Assembly: GCF_016469335.1 (NCBI RefSeq)
Contig: NZ_CP059888.1
Coordinates: 3,909,579-3,973,578 of the forward strand
Direction: 5' to 3'
Origin: Flocculibacter collagenilyticus
GTDB lineage: Bacteria > Pseudomonadota > Gammaproteobacteria > Enterobacterales > Alteromonadaceae
Length of the DNA: 64,000 bases
Part shown: positions 61,258-64,000 of the stretch, one piece after another
Layout: each line of letters begins with the position of its first letter
Position numbering within the stretch: the first letter of the stretch is position 1
Program-made: the position numbers and the translations under genes
Notes under the pieces: generated by a model
The model's database searches: none
Told to the model about the DNA's origin: nothing
Seen by the model: only the letters and a program-made list of their open reading frames with translations

Positions 61258-62898
61258 TTATTTGGCCTTGGCTTTTTCTTTGTCTTTATCCATTGCACGA
61301 TAAATGATAAGCATTTGTGCAATTGAGATTAAGTTACTCACTAACCAGTAAAGTACTAGACCAGCAGGGAACCATAAGAAGAATACCGAGAACATTACTG
61401 GCATCCACATCATGATTTTTTGCTGCATCGGATCTGTCATTGGCGTAGGTTGTAACTTCTGCATTAAGAACATACTCGCACCAAATAAAATTGGTAATAC
61501 AAAGTACGGGTCTTTTGCAGATAAATCAGTAATCCATAAACCAAACTCTGCTTGACGTAGCTCGGTACTTTCTAAAAATACCCAGTAAAGCGCTAAGAAA
61601 ATTGGCATTTGAATTAGCATGGGTAAACAGCCACCCATAGGATTAACTTTTTCTTTGCGATACAGCTCCATCATGGCTTGACCCATTTTTTGGCGGTCTT
61701 CACCATAACGCTCTTTTAATGAAGCGAGTTTAGGCTGTAGGTTACGCATTTTCGCCATTGAGGTGTATTGTGCTTTCGTTAGTGGATACATTACCGTTTT
61801 CACGATAATCGTAATCAAAATAATTGCAAAGCCCCAGTTGTGAACTAAACCATACAGCACTTTCAATAACCAGAATAATGGCTGAGAGATAAACCAGAAA
61901 ATACCGTAATCAACGGTTAGGTCTAATGTAGGAGAAAGTTGTTCAAGCACATCTTGATCTTTTGGACCGTTATACAGCATGGCAGAGTAAGTCATATTCT
62001 CGCCTGGCTGAATATCTATTGGAGATGACTTCGCACCAACAATGCCGTTACCACCAGAAACCACTCGGCTGTATAAAGTATTTTGATCATCACTTTGTGG
62101 GATCCACGCAGACACAAAGTAATGTTGGATCATCGCAACCCAACCACCTAACGTTGGTTTATTAAGGTTACGATCGACCATGTCGTCAAAGTCATACTTT
62201 TCGTATGTGTCGTCTTGTGTAGAGTATGCTGCGCCGCGGTAAGTTGGCATCATCATACTGCCTTCGTCACCCGCAATGCTTTGCTTTAATTGACCATAAA
62301 ACTGTACGGTACGAATGTCGCTAGTGTTATTAGTGACGTCGTATTTTACTTCAATGGCGTAACTGTTGGCGTCAAAGGTAAACGTTTTCGTAAACGTCAT
62401 GCCAAATTCGTTTGTGTATGTTAAAGGCACTGTTAGTTTGCCATCAGTCACTTGGTAGTCAGTTTGTGCGCTGGTGTATACCGGACGCCCTTTACTACTT
62501 GCGTCAGGACCATCACGACCCACTAAACCACTTTGTGCAATATACAACTTGTCGTTATTTGGTGTAAATAAATGCAGTTTTTCTTCGCCACCTTGCTCAA
62601 CAGGAAACTTTAGCAATGTTGAAGAAATAATGTCGCCACCTTTGGTATCGATATCGATATCAAATACGTTCGTTTTAACATTAATAACTTGGCGAGAGGC
62701 CGCTGCTACAGAAATTTCAGAATCAGAAGATGCAGGTACATCGTCAGCCTGATTATTCACAGAGGCGGCTTGAGTATCTTGTTGTGATTGTGTCTCGGTA
62801 ATTACTGGCTTTGGCCCGTAATCTAATTGCCATTGTTGGTAAAGTAGAAACGATACTAACAACAGACCGATAAACATAAATGAACGTTGCGATTCCAT
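61258..62898 (-). CDS. yidC: Membrane protein insertase YidC
   Basis: 546-aa inner-membrane insertase. N-terminal helix (RSFMFIGLLLVSFLLYQQW), a large periplasmic P1 domain (about 60-330), then five helices. The insertase core shows the conserved Arg-containing region AQYTSMAKMRNLQPKLASLKERYGEDRQKMGQAM and NPMGGCLPMLIQMPIFLALYW. Lysine-rich C-terminus. It starts 7 bp after yidD. Confidence 0.96.
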   Translation of the reverse strand: MESQRSFMFIGLLLVSFLLYQQWQLDYGPKPVITETQSQQDTQAASVNNQADDVPASSDSEISVAAASRQVINVKTNVFDIDIDTKGGDIISSTLLKFPVEQGGEEKLHLFTPNNDKLYIAQSGLVGRDGPDASSKGRPVYTSAQTDYQVTDGKLTVPLTYTNEFGMTFTKTFTFDANSYAIEVKYDVTNNTSDIRTVQFYGQLKQSIAGDEGSMMMPTYRGAAYSTQDDTYEKYDFDDMVDRNLNKPTLGGWVAMIQHYFVSAWIPQSDDQNTLYSRVVSGGNGIVGAKSSPIDIQPGENMTYSAMLYNGPKDQDVLEQLSPTLDLTVDYGIFWFISQPLFWLLKVLYGLVHNWGFAIILITIIVKTVMYPLTKAQYTSMAKMRNLQPKLASLKERYGEDRQKMGQAMMELYRKEKVNPMGGCLPMLIQMPIFLALYWVFLESTELRQAEFGLWITDLSAKDPYFVLPILFGASMFLMQKLQPTPMTDPMQQKIMMWMPVMFSVFFLWFPAGLVLYWLVSNLISIAQMLIIYRAMDKDKEKAKAK

Positions 62899-62904
62899 AA
62901 CAGC

Positions 62905-63159
62905 TTATTTCTCGTCTTTATTTTTAAGTTCAGGAACTGGGTCATTTCCCCCAGCGTGCAAAGGGTGACATTTTAAAATACGTTTGCCCGATAACCAACA
63001 ACCTTTTATTACGCCAAATCGAGAAATTGCCTCAATAGCATAATGTGAACAAGTTGGAGTAAAACGACAGCTTGGTGCAAATAGCGGGCTAATCCATTTT
63101 TGGTAGCCGCGAATTAGCAGAATTACTCCTGACTGGTACGCTGTGCGATTTTGCGCCAT
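62905..63159 (-). CDS. yidD: Membrane protein insertion efficiency factor YidD
   Basis: 84 aa. The conserved core is [35 protein letters not shown] and [24 protein letters not shown]. It overlaps the 3' end of rnpA by 37 bp, as in many gammaproteobacteria, and precedes yidC by 7 bp. Confidence 0.95.
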   Translation of the reverse strand: MAQNRTAYQSGVILLIRGYQKWISPLFAPSCRFTPTCSHYAIEAISRFGVIKGCWLSGKRILKCHPLHAGGNDPVPELKNKDEK

Positions 63160-63482
63160 AGCTTTTCCAATTGTTTAAATAATTCAGCATTAGTTTGCTG
63201 ATCAATGCCTGACTTGGCCATGATTACAATATCTATTGGAGGAAGATTATGCTGATTTAAACGAAAACTTTCTCTTACGATTCGCTTAACGGTATTTCGA
63301 TTAACGGCTTTTTTCACTCGTTTTTTAGCGACAGTAATGCCAATACGAGGATGTGATAATTGATTAGGTTTTGCTAAAACAGTAAAGAAAGGAGATGCAG
63401 CTTTGGCTGGTTCATTGAATATGCGGGAAAACTGAGAGGGAGTTAAAAGTCTTAACTCCCTTCCGAAGGTATGCTCTACCAC
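63123..63482 (-). CDS. rnpA: Ribonuclease P protein component
   Basis: 119-aa basic protein subunit of RNase P. It begins at GTG 63482 ([21 protein letters not shown]), matching the GTG start and register of E. coli rnpA. The RNR signature region is [25 protein letters not shown] (given in part: [15 protein letters not shown]). It follows rpmH by 11 bp. Confidence 0.96.
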   Translation of the reverse strand: MVEHTFGRELRLLTPSQFSRIFNEPAKAASPFFTVLAKPNQLSHPRIGITVAKKRVKKAVNRNTVKRIVRESFRLNQHNLPPIDIVIMAKSGIDQQTNAELFKQLEKLWRKIAQRTSQE

Positions 63483-63493
63483 CTAAATGCTAA

Positions 63494-63628
63494 TTAAGCA
63501 GATAGTTTAGCACGACCTTTAGCACGACGACGTGCTAAACATTTACGGCCGTTTTTAGTAGCCATGCGAGCACGGAAGCCATGGTCGCGTTTGCGTTTTA
63601 GTACGCTAGGTTGAAATGTACGTTTCAT
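63494..63628 (-). CDS. rpmH: Ribosomal protein bL34
   Basis: 44-aa very basic protein, [20 protein letters not shown] at the N-terminus and [12 protein letters not shown] at the C-terminus, nearly identical to E. coli L34. First gene of the rpmH-rnpA-yidD-yidC operon; its promoter should be in the spacer to the right, opposite the dnaA promoter. Confidence 0.97.
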   Translation of the reverse strand: MKRTFQPSVLKRKRDHGFRARMATKNGRKCLARRRAKGRAKLSA

Positions 63629-64000
63629 ATTAATGTCCGTCCGATCGGTTATTACAATAACAAAAAGGTAGCGATCCTTTTCGTTGATTTACAAAAGAGG
63701 CGCGATTTTACGGACTACTGAACAAAAAGTCAACGTTATATTGCAAGGTTAGCGGTATATCGTGGTGATATTGTGTCTTAGGGGCAGAGATCAATATGTT
63801 AGCGGGGGAGGATCAGTGATGATCGTTGGTGGTTTGCCGGTTCAAACTTGTATTTATTGATGCCGGTTGATCTCGGATCTGTATTGATCCTTTGTATTCT
63901 AACTATATTTTTAAGTGATAAAACATCAAAAATTAGTCAGTTATCCACATGTATAAGTGGAAAATATGGATAACCTTTTTATAACTTACACAATTACACT
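63629..64000. promoter_or_regulatory. rpmH / dnaA divergent promoter region
   Basis: 372 bp with no gene, expected to carry the rpmH promoter and, to the right, the dnaA promoter; dnaA would begin beyond the window. It holds a perfect DnaA box TTATCCACA (63941-63949), a near box on the minus strand, TTATCCATA (63965-63973), and about six GATC sites between 63789 and 63888. DnaA autoregulation and Dam-dependent sequestration of the dnaA promoter are known in E. coli. Identification rests on gene order, since dnaA is not visible. Confidence 0.75.

Overview
The window is a chromosome-origin region of a gammaproteobacterium, most likely a marine member of the Alteromonadales. I infer this from the gene order, the fairly AT-rich base composition and the close similarity of the housekeeping proteins to E. 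coli and Shewanella-type homologues; I cannot name a genus. It holds one face of the replication origin: atp operon, parB, parA, rsmG and mnmG on the minus strand, then a clear oriC (14.7-15.17 kb) with three AT-rich 13-mer-like repeats, five DnaA boxes and 16 GATC sites. The far end holds mnmE, yidC, yidD, rnpA and rpmH (minus strand), followed by a probable dnaA promoter region with more DnaA boxes and GATC sites. dnaA itself would lie beyond 64 kb. || Layout. 0-3 kb: 3' end of ampD, a yiaA-like membrane gene, a complete ISAs1-family insertion sequence with a perfect 10-bp target duplication, and a small zinc-ribbon membrane protein. 3-10 kb: atpIBEFHAGDC. 10-14.6 kb: parB, parA, rsmG, mnmG. 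14.6-15.2 kb: oriC. 15.2-18.8 kb: 5-oxoprolinase genes pxpA, pxpB and pxpC with an MtfA-like metallopeptidase between A and B. 18.8-35 kb: mixed cargo, namely an NIT-domain chemotaxis receptor, a lipoprotein M3 peptidase, an HD hydrolase, two lipoproteins, a Nudix hydrolase, a deoxynucleoside kinase, upp, a three-gene phosphorelay/c-di-GMP operon, an ATM1-type ABC transporter and a GST. 35.6-39.5 kb: a very large secreted multidomain nuclease. 40-55.4 kb: a biosynthetic cluster. 55.5-59.6 kb: arfB, a small membrane protein, mioC, a hydrolase, a LysE-type exporter and an HDOD protein. || The most interesting region is 40.1-55.4 kb. It encodes a single-module NRPS with the order adenylation, inserted flavin oxidase, thiolation, thioesterase. 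That is the architecture of indigoidine (blue pigment) synthetases. It is followed by a PsuG/IndA-type pseudouridine-5'-phosphate glycosidase and an RND efflux pair. A divergent PecS/MarR-type regulator and a second operon (TrpF-like protein without the catalytic Cys, second uracil phosphoribosyltransferase, PecM-like exporter, old-yellow-enzyme reductase) complete it. NRPS, PsuG-like enzyme, UPRT and transporter together resemble the Streptomyces minimycin/indigoidine gene set, in which the UPRT is a self-resistance factor. The product may therefore be a C-nucleoside as well as, or instead of, indigoidine. Shared 12-bp palindromes (CTTTATATAAAG and close variants) upstream of both operons and of the regulator suggest one regulon. 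|| In E. coli and Shewanella-type genomes mioC and mnmE lie close to oriC and mnmG. Here about 41 kb, including the whole cluster, separates mnmG/oriC from mioC, so the origin-proximal region has been opened up and loaded with accessory genes. No rRNA, tRNA, CRISPR or prophage was recognised.
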